A program made the position numbers and the translations under genes. Shown one piece after another: positions 1-5,605 of a stretch of 5,820 bases of DNA. The first letter of the stretch is position 1. Each line of letters starts with the position of its first letter. Below the pieces are notes generated by a model, which did no database searches, was not told where the DNA came from, and was given only the letters and a program-made list of their open reading frames with translations. The DNA is taken from positions 1 through 5,820 of the forward strand of contig CAMZCV010000075.1 in NCBI GenBank assembly GCA_947305035.1. Direction: 5' to 3'. The DNA is from an uncultured Coriobacteriales bacterium (GTDB lineage Bacteria; Actinomycetota; Coriobacteriia; Coriobacteriales; Atopobiaceae).

Positions 1-308
1 AGTCGCAGGACCAGCGCTCGCAGATCCAGAACCGCGAGGTCTGCATGCAGATGCTCCGTGCGCGCCTGTACGAGATGGAGCTCGAGAAGCAGCAGGCCGA
101 GCAGGGCGCCACGCGCCTCGCACAGATCGGCCACGGCAACCGCTCCGAGAAGATCCGCACGTACAACCAGCCGCAGGACCGCGTGACCGACCACCGCATC
201 GGTTTCAACGCCACCTACAACGGCGTGCTGTTGGGCGACAAGCTGCAGACCGTGATCGACGCGCTCGCGGCGGCAGACCGCGCGGAGAGGCTCGCCGCTG
301 CGGTGTAA
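1..308 (+). CDS. prfA: Peptide chain release factor 1 (RF1), C-terminal part
   Basis: This is the 3' end of the gene for RF1, the cytoplasmic protein that recognises UAA and UAG stop codons in the ribosomal A site and triggers peptide release. The gene begins before the window; the first complete codon is at 3 and 101 residues are visible up to the TAA at 306-308. The visible part starts just after where the GGQ loop should lie, with the S-Q-D-Q-R-S-Q segment matching the usual C-Q-D-E-R-S-Q of the family. It continues through R-S-E-K-I-R-T-Y-N-x-P-Q-x-R-V-T-D-H-R, a signature that fits RF1. The acidic/alanine-rich tail is typical. The codon-recognition and GGQ motifs are outside the window and cannot be checked. 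A terminator follows 13 nt after the stop, so transcription from prfA probably does not depend on continuing into prmC. Confidence 0.95.
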   Translation, partial: SQDQRSQIQNREVCMQMLRARLYEMELEKQQAEQGATRLAQIGHGNRSEKIRTYNQPQDRVTDHRIGFNATYNGVLLGDKLQTVIDALAAADRAERLAAAV

Positions 309-320
309 TGTGCAATTCTG

Positions 321-352
321 GAAGGGCTGCTTTCTACGGGGCAGCCCTTTTC
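321..352 (+). terminator. Intrinsic terminator after prfA
   Basis: A perfect 9-bp stem (322-330 AAGGGCTGC with 341-349), extended by a G-T pair at 321/350, encloses a 10-nt loop. The T-run 348-351 begins within the 3' arm. It starts 13 nt after the prfA stop codon and reads in the same direction. This is a standard Rho-independent terminator shape, although the T tract is short. Confidence 0.8.
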
Positions 353-392
353 ATATTCTCTACGAGTGAGCGCCTTGTCAAAGGCTGTTCGT

Positions 393-420
393 GCGCCCCG
401 TCACGTCTGTGGCGGGGCGC
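393..420. other. GC-rich hairpin with no T tract
   Basis: GCGCCCCG at 393-400 pairs perfectly with CGGGGCGC at 413-420 around a 12-nt loop. No T-run follows on either strand, so it is not a normal intrinsic terminator. It lies between the prfA terminator and the long inverted-repeat element. It may be a second weak transcription barrier or part of the inserted DNA; its role is unknown. Confidence 0.5.
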
Positions 421-422
421 TC

Positions 423-629
423 TGGCATGGAGTGGGCCCCAATCTGCTCAAGATGCCGAATTTTCCGCGGTTACGAGGTGCGGTTTGACCATCGACCGGA
501 GACCGAGCTTGCGGAGCTGCAGGTCAAAGGCTCGACATTTCTTCAGTATTGAGCCCCGATGGCGATTCGATACCCAATAACCGCGGAAAATTAGGCATCT
601 TGAGCAGATTGGGGCCCCACTCCATGCCA
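423..629. repeat. 207-bp element with ~51-nt near-perfect inverted-repeat arms (MITE-like)
   Basis: The left arm (423-473) and the right arm (578-629) are reverse complements over their whole length. The exceptions are one single-base length difference in a G-run (GTGGGCCCC versus GTGGGGCCCC) and one mismatch (CCGAATTTT versus CCTAATTTT). Pairing continues in register, but imperfectly, into the 104-nt centre: GGT 477-479 pairs with 572-574, and CCATCG 489-494 pairs with 557-562. A competing inner hairpin, TTTGACC 484-490 with GGTCAAA 522-528, is also possible. No transposase or convincing reading frame is present and no target duplication is seen at the edges. The size and long terminal inverted repeats suit a non-autonomous mobile element or a dispersed palindromic repeat. 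That is inference, because only one copy is visible. It sits between prfA and prmC, which are adjacent in many bacteria. Confidence 0.75.
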
Positions 630-657
630 CCAATTCTCCCGATGACGCAAACGGCGG

Positions 658-686
658 TTGGCGGTATCGTATAAAGCTGTGATTAT
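658..686 (+). promoter_or_regulatory. Likely promoter for prmC-tsaC
   Basis: The short AT-rich stretch just downstream of the inverted-repeat element holds two possible -10 boxes. One is GATTAT (681-686), with an extended -10 TG at 678-679 and TTGGCG (658-663) exactly 17 nt upstream. The other is TATAAA (670-675), closer to consensus but without a clear -35. A promoter is expected because a terminator closes prfA. The first choice would start transcription almost at the ribosome-binding site, which favours the TATAAA box. The exact boxes are uncertain. Confidence 0.45.
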
Positions 687-706
687 CTGCAGAGAAAGGC
701 TGTTTC

Positions 707-1585
707 GTGGCAGACGAGATTTGGACAGTAAAGAAGATCCTCGACTGGACGGTAGGCTATCTCGGCCGCAAGGGCGACGAGCGCCCGCGCCTCTCAGCCG
801 AGTGGCTGCTCTCTGCTGCAACGGGCCTCTCGCGCGTGGAGATATACATCAACTTCGATCGCCCGCTCACCAAGGACGAGCTCACCCTCATGCGCGAGGG
901 CATCAGACGCCGCGCGGCAGGCGAGCCCCTGCAGTACGTGACGGGCGAGATGCCCTTCCGCCACATCGTCCTCAAGTGCGAGCCAGGTGTGCTCATCCCG
1001 CGTCCCGAGACGGAAGTGCTGGTAGATGCCGTGCTCGAAGGGCTTGAGGGCAAGGAGTTCCCACGCGTGCTCGACCTGTGCACGGGCACTGGATGCATTG
1101 CGCTGTCCGTGGCGGGGGAGCATCCCGACACCGTGGTCATCGCAACCGACATCTCGCCCAAGGCGGTGGCTCTTGCCACGCGCAATACCGATGCGCTCAA
1201 TCTTGGCGGCTGGGTCGACGTGCTCGAGTGCGACCTCGCCGACGCCGTGGTTCCCGAGTTCGAGGGCACGTTCGACGTGCTCGTGAGCAATCCGCCCTAC
1301 ATCCCCACGGCTGTTCTCGCCGAGCAGATCCCGTCCGAGGTGCGCGACTTCGAGCCTTCGCTCGCCCTCGACGGCGGTGCCGACGGCCTTGACGTGTTCC
1401 GCCGCATCCTCGATCTCGCTCCGCGCATGCTGGTTCCCGGAGGGCTTCTTGCCTGTGAGCTCTTCGAGGACGCGCTGGAAGCTGCGGCAGATCTCGCACG
1501 CGCCGCGGGTTGGGACTCCGTGGAGATCCGCGAGGACCTCACGCACCGTCCGCGCATCCTGCTCGCCCGCCATGAGGAGGCATGA
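707..1585 (+). CDS. prmC: Release factor glutamine N5-methyltransferase PrmC
   Basis: This SAM-dependent methyltransferase modifies the glutamine of the GGQ motif in RF1 and RF2, which raises the rate of peptide release. The product is 292 residues, normal for the family. An N-terminal helical substrate-binding region (about 1-90) ends in Q-Y-V-T-G-E-M-P-F (76-84). It is followed by I-P-R-P-E-T-E (97-103), the SAM-binding motif D-L-C-T-G-T-G-C (123-130) with acidic D148 in A-T-D-I-S, and the catalytic N-P-P-Y (195-198). The conserved E-P-x-L-A-L-D-G-G-x-D-G-L-D segment lies at 216-229. The start is GTG at 707, supported by AGAAAGG at 693-699 with 7-nt spacing. The TGA at 1583-1585 is 1 nt from the tsaC start, so the two are very likely co-translated. 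Its partner gene prfA lies upstream, separated by a terminator and an inverted-repeat element. Confidence 0.95.
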   Translation: MADEIWTVKKILDWTVGYLGRKGDERPRLSAEWLLSAATGLSRVEIYINFDRPLTKDELTLMREGIRRRAAGEPLQYVTGEMPFRHIVLKCEPGVLIPRPETEVLVDAVLEGLEGKEFPRVLDLCTGTGCIALSVAGEHPDTVVIATDISPKAVALATRNTDALNLGGWVDVLECDLADAVVPEFEGTFDVLVSNPPYIPTAVLAEQIPSEVRDFEPSLALDGGADGLDVFRRILDLAPRMLVPGGLLACELFEDALEAAADLARAAGWDSVEIREDLTHRPRILLARHEEA

Positions 1586-1586
1586 T

Positions 1587-2222
1587 ATGGGCCGTTTGCT
1601 GATGGTCGACCAGAACAACCCCGATCGCGCGGTCATCGACCAAGCGGTTGCAACGCTCGCCTTCGGAGGCGTGCTCGTGATGCCCACCGACTCGGTGTAC
1701 GGCATCGGTTGCGCCGCGCAGCCCAACAACACCGCTCTCGAGCGCATCTTCTTCATCAAGCGCCGCGACCGCTCGCAAACCCTTCCGTGGCTCATTGCCG
1801 ACGCGGGCGACCTTATGCGCTACGCCGAGAACCTCACCCCCGCTGCCGTCGCCCTGGCAACCGCCTTCTGGCCCGGCGCCCTCACGCTCGTGGTGCGCGC
1901 GTCCGAGGAGGTCGCTCCCGAGTACCGCAACGCTGACGGTACCATCGCACTGCGCCTGCCCAACTCCAACCTCGTCCGCGAAATCGCGCGCCGCTGCGGA
2001 TGCGCTCTGGCCACCACCAGCGCGAACACGCACGGCGAAGCAGCCGCCATCTCGGGATCCACGGTGGAGGAGCGCATCGTCATGAACGCCGACCTCACGC
2101 TCGACGCCGGGCCCGCCCCCATCGCCATCGCCTCCACGATCGTCGACGTAACCGGGGCAAAGCCGCGCATCCTGCGCGAGGGAGCCATTCCGCGCGAGAG
2201 GATCCTTGCGGCGCTCATGTGA
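1587..2222 (+). CDS. tsaC: L-threonylcarbamoyladenylate synthase (TsaC/Sua5/YrdC family)
   Basis: This enzyme makes threonylcarbamoyl-AMP from threonine, bicarbonate and ATP, the first step in forming t6A at position 37 of ANN-decoding tRNAs. The 211-residue product is a single YrdC-type domain, lacking the extra C-terminal Sua5 domain. Visible family motifs are P-T-D-S-V-Y-G (33-39), the basic K-R-R-D-R loop (58-62) followed by L-P-W-L-I, W-P-G-A-L-T-L-V (95-102), A-L-R-L-P (121-125), T-T-S-A-N (143-147), S-T-I-V-D (183-187) and the terminal R-E-G-A-I (197-201). An in-frame ATG exists far upstream inside prmC. ATG 1587 is preferred because GAGGAGG (1574-1580) sits 6 nt before it and family homology begins there. 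The Shine-Dalgarno lies within the last codons of prmC, pointing to an operon. The other enzymes of t6A synthesis (TsaB, TsaD, TsaE) are not in this window. Confidence 0.93.
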   Translation: MGRLLMVDQNNPDRAVIDQAVATLAFGGVLVMPTDSVYGIGCAAQPNNTALERIFFIKRRDRSQTLPWLIADAGDLMRYAENLTPAAVALATAFWPGALTLVVRASEEVAPEYRNADGTIALRLPNSNLVREIARRCGCALATTSANTHGEAAAISGSTVEERIVMNADLTLDAGPAPIAIASTIVDVTGAKPRILREGAIPRERILAALM

Positions 2223-2238
2223 AGAATTGCTGATGGTG

Positions 2239-2268
2239 TAGACGAAATGCACGCTCGCTTCGTATTAC
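2239..2268 (+). promoter_or_regulatory. Possible promoter for the lipoprotein gene
   Basis: TAGACG (2239-2244) and TATTAC (2263-2268) are each 4/6 matches to the -35 and -10 consensus, separated by 18 nt, within the 80-nt gap after tsaC. No terminator is seen between tsaC and the lipoprotein gene, so read-through from the prmC-tsaC transcript is an equally good explanation. Confidence 0.3.
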
Positions 2269-2302
2269 AGATGAACGGCAAGCGCGTGAAAGGAAGTGCA
2301 TC

Positions 2303-3028
2303 ATGAACAAGATCAAGTCACTGGTTGCAGGAATGGCCGCGGCTGTGCTGGCGATTGTGCTCATCGCGTGCGGCGGACAGAAGCAGGAAGCCACCGACAC
2401 CCCCACCGACCAGCCTGAGGGCGGCGCTATCACGGGCGGCTGGACGATCCCCGAGGAGTATGGCACCACGTTCACCGATGACGAGCTCGCTATCTTCGAC
2501 AACGCCATGGGCGGGCTCGTGGGCGTGGACTACAAGCCTGTGACGGTTATCGCAACGCAGGTCGTAGCCGGCACCAACCGCGCCTATCTCTGCAGGGGCA
2601 CGCTGGTCACGCCTGAGGGCGGGGAGTGCTGGTACGTGGTGACCATCTACACCAACCTCGAAGGAAAGTCCGAGATCCTCGACATCAAGGAACTCGACTT
2701 CGTGAACCCGATCTTCTTCACGGGCGAGGCTGATGGCCAGATGATGGGCGCATGGCAGATCGTGAAGCCCAACGGCTACTCCATCCCCACCGAGGCCGCA
2801 GAGGCGCTTAGCAAGGCCACCGAGGGCACCGTGGGCTACGCCTACACCCCCATCGCGCTCCTGGGCACGCAGGTCGTCTCCGGAACCAACTACCGCATCC
2901 TCGCCTACGGCGAGCCGGTCACGCCCGACGCGCAGGGCACGCTCCATATCCTCGAGATCTACGTCAGCCTCGACGGCAACGCTGAGATCACGAGCACGGG
3001 GCAGCTCGACATCACGGCCTACGTCTAG
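2303..3028 (+). CDS. Lipoprotein with two tandem cystatin-like repeats
   Basis: Product of 241 residues, exported and probably lipid-anchored on the outer face of the membrane. It has a lysine-containing N-terminus, a hydrophobic core (about 7-22) and a lipobox L20-I21-A22-C23 cut before Cys23. A Thr/Glu/Pro linker (about 24-44) follows. Residues 45-133 and 149-237 are a duplication: the two segments align without gaps with 30 identities over 89 positions. Each contains Q-V-V-A/S-G-T-N (86-92 and 190-196), preceded by a probable helix and Y-x-P, then a hairpin around V-T-P and a loop with L-E/D-G. This layout resembles eukaryotic stefins, where Q-V-V-A-G-T-N-Y forms the first inhibitory loop against papain-type proteases. 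Inhibition is inference from the motif; the fold may serve another binding role. Repeat 1 has Cys97 and Cys109, absent from repeat 2. ATG 2303 follows AAAGGAAG at 2289-2296. It is the only non-housekeeping gene in the cluster. Confidence 0.85.
   Translation: MNKIKSLVAGMAAAVLAIVLIACGGQKQEATDTPTDQPEGGAITGGWTIPEEYGTTFTDDELAIFDNAMGGLVGVDYKPVTVIATQVVAGTNRAYLCRGTLVTPEGGECWYVVTIYTNLEGKSEILDIKELDFVNPIFFTGEADGQMMGAWQIVKPNGYSIPTEAAEALSKATEGTVGYAYTPIALLGTQVVSGTNYRILAYGEPVTPDAQGTLHILEIYVSLDGNAEITSTGQLDITAYV
2435..3013 (+). repeat. Internal protein duplication in the lipoprotein
   Basis: Repeat 1 is encoded by 2435-2701 and repeat 2 by 2747-3013, with a constant offset of 312 bases (104 residues). Both begin with G-x-W and end with L-D. 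The DNA has drifted but short identical blocks remain at the Q-V-V-x-G codons (starting at 2558 and 2870) and at the V-T-P codons. This indicates an old duplication rather than a recent one. Confidence 0.85.
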
Positions 3029-3029
3029 G

Positions 3030-3058
3030 GCGAACCGCAACTAGTTCGTTGTTTTATT
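3030..3058 (+). terminator. Weak candidate terminator after the lipoprotein gene
   Basis: CGAAC (3031-3035) pairs with GTTCG (3044-3048) around an 8-nt loop, with one further G-T pair at 3030/3049. It is followed by the T-rich stretch TTGTTTTATT (3049-3058). The stem is short, so termination would be partial at best. Its position, directly after the lipoprotein stop codon, fits a transcript end. Confidence 0.35.
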
Positions 3059-3064
3059 GCGAGT

Positions 3065-3093
3065 CGGCGGCATCCTTAAAAAGGGTGCCGCTG
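3065..3093 (+). other. Stable hairpin upstream of rpiB
   Basis: GCGGCATCCTT (3067-3077) pairs with AAGGGTGCCGC (3081-3091) around a three-A loop, with one G-T pair inside. Outward it adds a G-T pair (3066/3092) and a C-G pair (3065/3093), giving a 13-bp stem. No T-run follows, so it is not a classic intrinsic terminator. It could be a transcript 3'-end stabiliser for the lipoprotein message, a Rho-related end or a leader structure for rpiB. Confidence 0.55.
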
Positions 3094-3138
3094 CTGCGTT
3101 ACTCTATGCATGTAGTGAAATCACGAGAGGAGCGCAGC

Positions 3139-3603
3139 ATGCGCGTAGGTATTGCATCAGATCACGGCGGCTACGGCCAGAAGGACCAGATCGCGGCTTT
3201 TATCAGGTCGCTTGGTCACGAGGTTGTCGATTTCGGGCCCTTCTCGCCCGATCCCGTCGATTATCCCGATTATGCCGACAAGGTTGGCCGAGCCGTATCG
3301 CGCGGCGAGCTCGACCGCGGCGTCCTGCTCTGCGGAACCGGCCTCGGCATGGCCATAACCGCCGATAAGATTCCCGGCGTGCGTGCAGCCGCCATCCAAT
3401 CCATCGAGTTCGCCGAGCTCTTCCGCGAGCACAACGACGGCAACGTGCTCGCCCTCTCGGGCCGTTTCGTCGCACCGGAGGCCAACGAGCGCCTGGTGAA
3501 GATCTTCCTCGAGACGGAAGCTTCCCCCGAGGCACGCCATCGCAACCGCGTTGAGAAGATCATGCGCGAGGACGACCCTGCATTCGAGGGAGTCGACGCC
3601 TAG
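3139..3603 (+). CDS. rpiB: Ribose-5-phosphate isomerase B
   Basis: Interconverts ribulose-5-phosphate and ribose-5-phosphate in the pentose phosphate pathway, feeding PRPP and nucleotide synthesis. The 154-residue product is the usual length for the RpiB/LacAB family. Key residues seen are Asp8-His9 in S-D-H-G-G (phosphate/sugar binding), D-Y-P-D-Y (41-45), the catalytic Cys65 in C-G-T-G-L-G (65-70), His98-Asn99-Asp100 with Asn102 in H-N-D-G-N-V-L (98-104), and a C-terminal R-H-R-N-R-V (133-138) carrying the phosphate-binding arginine. An in-frame start exists 90 nt upstream. ATG 3139 is chosen because GAGAGGAG (3125-3132) lies 6 nt before it and the conserved N-terminal strand begins at once. 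LacA/LacB subunits are a related alternative, but no lac genes are nearby and the glyA-upp context matches the B. subtilis ywlF (rpiB) neighbourhood. Confidence 0.94.
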   Translation: MRVGIASDHGGYGQKDQIAAFIRSLGHEVVDFGPFSPDPVDYPDYADKVGRAVSRGELDRGVLLCGTGLGMAITADKIPGVRAAAIQSIEFAELFREHNDGNVLALSGRFVAPEANERLVKIFLETEASPEARHRNRVEKIMREDDPAFEGVDA

Positions 3604-3647
3604 CCCCTTGCACCGCACCCGCCCCCGTTGAGAGAGGACCGTGCCCC

Positions 3648-4904
3648 ATGCAGTTCAACTACCTGCTCGACTCCGATCCCGAGCTTGCATCTGCCATTTC
3701 GTCCGAGCTCGATCGCCAGCGCAACTCCATCGAGCTCATAGCCAGCGAGAACTTCGTCAGCCTTGCGGTGCTCGAGGCAACGGGCAGCCCGCTCACCAAC
3801 AAGTACGCCGAAGGCCTTCCCGGCAGGCGCTATTACGGCGGCTGCTGGGCGGTTGACGCCGTGGAGGACCTCGCCCGCGAGCGCGCCAAGAAGCTCTTCG
3901 GCGCTGCGTTCGTCAACGTGCAGCCCCATTCCGGCGCCCAGGCCAACTACGCTGCCGAGGCGGCGCTCGTGAAGCCCGGCGATACGATCATGGGCATGGG
4001 GCTCGACTTCGGCGGGCATCTCACGCATGGCTCGCCCGCCAACTTCTCGGGCAAGCTCTACAACATCGTGCCGTACGGCGTCAATCCCGTGACCGAATGC
4101 ATCGACTATGACGCCATCGCCGAGATGGCTGCCGAGTGCAAGCCGGCGCTCATCATCGCGGGCGCTTCCGCGTATCCGCGCATCATCGATTTCGAACGTT
4201 TTGCCCAGATCGCGCACGACAACGGCGCAAAGCTCATGGTGGATATGGCCCACATCGCCGGTCTCGTGGCCGGCGGCGTGCATCCCAGCCCCATCCCGTA
4301 CGCCGACGTGGTGACCACCACCACGCACAAGACCCTGCGCGGTGCGCGCGGCGGCATGATCCTTTGGAACGACGAGTCGCTTACCAGGGCAATCAACAGC
4401 GCCGTCTTCCCGGGCAGCCAGGGCGGACCGCTCGAGCATGTCATCGCCGGCAAGGCAGTGGCTCTGGGCGAGGCGCTGCGCCCTGAGTTCACCGACTACG
4501 TGAAGCAGATCCTCGTGAACGCCCAGGCGCTCGGACGCGGCATGAAGTCGCGCGGCCTGCGCATGGTGACGGGCGGCACCGACAACCACCTGCTGCTTGT
4601 GGACCTCACGCCGGTGGGCGAGGTCACCGGCCATGAGGCGGAGGTCGCCCTCGACGAGGTGGGCATCACCGTCAACAAGAACGCCATCCCCTTCGACAAG
4701 CGCTCTCACAACGTGACGAGCGGTATCCGCGTGGGAGCAGCTGCAGCTACCACACGCGGGTTCGGCGAGGCGGAGTGTGAGCGCATCGGCGAGCTTATCG
4801 GCGATATCGTCACGCACATGGTTGACGAGCCTGTGCGCGATGCGGTGTCTGCCGAAGTGAAGGCGCTGCTCGCCGCCCATCCGCTCTACCCCGAGCTGGG
4901 ATAG
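3648..4904 (+). CDS. glyA: Serine hydroxymethyltransferase
   Basis: PLP-dependent cytoplasmic enzyme that converts serine and tetrahydrofolate to glycine and 5,10-methylene-THF, the main source of one-carbon units for purines, thymidylate and methionine. The 418-residue length is standard. Visible motifs are I-A-S-E-N (31-35), N-K-Y-A-E-G (51-56), R-Y-Y-G-G (61-65), the cofactor stacking and binding region V-D-M-A-H-I-A-G-L (198-206, with Asp199 and His202), the PLP-lysine motif [10 protein letters not shown] (223-232, Lys228) and the substrate-carboxylate arginine in S-G-I-R-V-G (358-363, Arg361). After that arginine the sequence reads A-A-A-A-T-T-R-G, where E. coli has T-P-A-I-T-R-R-G. The start at 3648 has AGAGAGGA 9 nt upstream. 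It lies 44 nt after rpiB with no terminator between them, so the two are probably co-transcribed. Confidence 0.97.
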   Translation: MQFNYLLDSDPELASAISSELDRQRNSIELIASENFVSLAVLEATGSPLTNKYAEGLPGRRYYGGCWAVDAVEDLARERAKKLFGAAFVNVQPHSGAQANYAAEAALVKPGDTIMGMGLDFGGHLTHGSPANFSGKLYNIVPYGVNPVTECIDYDAIAEMAAECKPALIIAGASAYPRIIDFERFAQIAHDNGAKLMVDMAHIAGLVAGGVHPSPIPYADVVTTTTHKTLRGARGGMILWNDESLTRAINSAVFPGSQGGPLEHVIAGKAVALGEALRPEFTDYVKQILVNAQALGRGMKSRGLRMVTGGTDNHLLLVDLTPVGEVTGHEAEVALDEVGITVNKNAIPFDKRSHNVTSGIRVGAAAATTRGFGEAECERIGELIGDIVTHMVDEPVRDAVSAEVKALLAAHPLYPELG

Positions 4905-4913
4905 GGATACAAT
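4885..4913 (+). promoter_or_regulatory. Possible internal promoter for upp
   Basis: TACAAT at 4908-4913, 5/6 to the -10 consensus, lies 3 nt after the glyA stop and 35 nt before the upp start codon. The matching -35 position (TCTACC, 4885-4890, 17-nt spacing, inside glyA) is poor. No terminator separates glyA and upp, so this would add to read-through rather than replace it. Confidence 0.4.
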
Positions 4914-4948
4914 AGAACGGTCAACAGCCGCGTACCCGAGGAGGAGCA

Positions 4949-5605
4949 ATGCCCGATTCCGAGATCACCTACGATGCCAGCCGTCTTGTCGTCGTCGACC
5001 ACCCGCTTGTGCAGCACAAGCTCTCCATCCTGCGCGACAAGAACACCTCCACCAAGGACTTCCGCGAGCTCGTGACCGAGCTGGCCGTTTTCGAGGGCTA
5101 CGAGGCCCTGCGCGACCTGCCGCTCGAGGACGTGGAGATCGAGACCCCGCTCGAGAAGATGACCGCCAAGCGCGTTTCCGGCAAGAAGATCGCCATCATC
5201 CCCATCCTGCGTGCAGGCCTGGGCATGGTCGACGGCATCCTCACGCTGGTTCCGAGCGCTCGCGTGGGCCATGTGGGCATGTACCGCGATCCCACCACGC
5301 ATGAGCCCGTGGCGTACTACCACAAGTTCCCGCCCTACCTCGAGGACCGCACCTGCATCGTGGTCGACCCCATGCTCGCAACGGGCGGCTCGCTCACCGC
5401 GTGCATCCAGTTCCTGCGCGAGGCCGGCGCCAAGGACATCCGCTGCCTCACGTTGGTCTCCTGCCCCGAGGGCGTCAAGGCCGTCCTCGACTTCGATCCC
5501 GACGTGCGCCTGTACACCTGCGTTGTCGACCGTCAGCTCAACGAGCGCGCCTACATCCTTCCGGGTCTGGGCGACGCGGGCGACCGCATCTACGGCACCA
5601 AGTAA
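4949..5605 (+). CDS. upp: Uracil phosphoribosyltransferase
   Basis: Salvage enzyme that joins uracil and PRPP to give UMP and pyrophosphate. The product is 218 residues, slightly longer than the roughly 209 common in the family because of a short N-terminal extension. Visible motifs are the N-terminal V-V-D-H-P-L-V-Q-H-K-L (15-25), I-P-I-L-R-A-G-L-G-M (84-93), the PRPP-binding loop V-D-P-M-L-A-T-G-G-S (139-148) and the uracil-binding C-terminal Y-I-L-P-G-L-G-D-A-G-D-R (202-213). AGGAGG (4939-4944) precedes ATG 4949 by 4 nt. It follows glyA by 44 nt, and the glyA-upp pairing next to ATP synthase genes is known from B. subtilis. A strong terminator begins 22 nt after its stop, so it is probably the last fully expressed gene of this transcript. 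Confidence 0.97.
   Translation: MPDSEITYDASRLVVVDHPLVQHKLSILRDKNTSTKDFRELVTELAVFEGYEALRDLPLEDVEIETPLEKMTAKRVSGKKIAIIPILRAGLGMVDGILTLVPSARVGHVGMYRDPTTHEPVAYYHKFPPYLEDRTCIVVDPMLATGGSLTACIQFLREAGAKDIRCLTLVSCPEGVKAVLDFDPDVRLYTCVVDRQLNERAYILPGLGDAGDRIYGTK

Noticed and set aside
308..580. Forward reading frame of 90 codons beginning at the prfA stop (TAATG)
   Set aside because: It runs through the prfA terminator and half of the inverted-repeat element, has no Shine-Dalgarno and no protein-like composition.
413..639. Target-site duplication flanking the inverted-repeat element
   Set aside because: The bases next to 423 and 629 were compared and share no direct repeat, so insertion by a duplicating transposase cannot be shown from this copy.
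448..821. Reverse-strand frames over the inverted-repeat element and the prmC start, sharing peptide pieces with the forward frame
   Set aside because: The shared peptide pieces only reflect the two inverted arms; the frames have no start signals and one overlaps prmC.
1377..1586. Longer N-terminus for TsaC starting inside prmC
   Set aside because: It would overlap prmC by about 200 bases, while GAGGAGG and ATG 1587 sit exactly where family homology begins.
794..1795. Reverse-strand frame of 333 codons opposite prmC and tsaC
   Set aside because: Shadow of two well-supported forward genes; no ribosome-binding site or recognisable domain.
3049..3138. Longer N-terminus for RpiB
   Set aside because: The added 30 residues run through the hairpin and have no family match; ATG 3139 has a good Shine-Dalgarno and starts the conserved strand.
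3600..4949. Long reverse-strand frame of 449 codons opposite glyA
   Set aside because: This is a common artefact of high third-position GC; it covers glyA antisense, is rich in His/Arg/Ala and shows no family motif.
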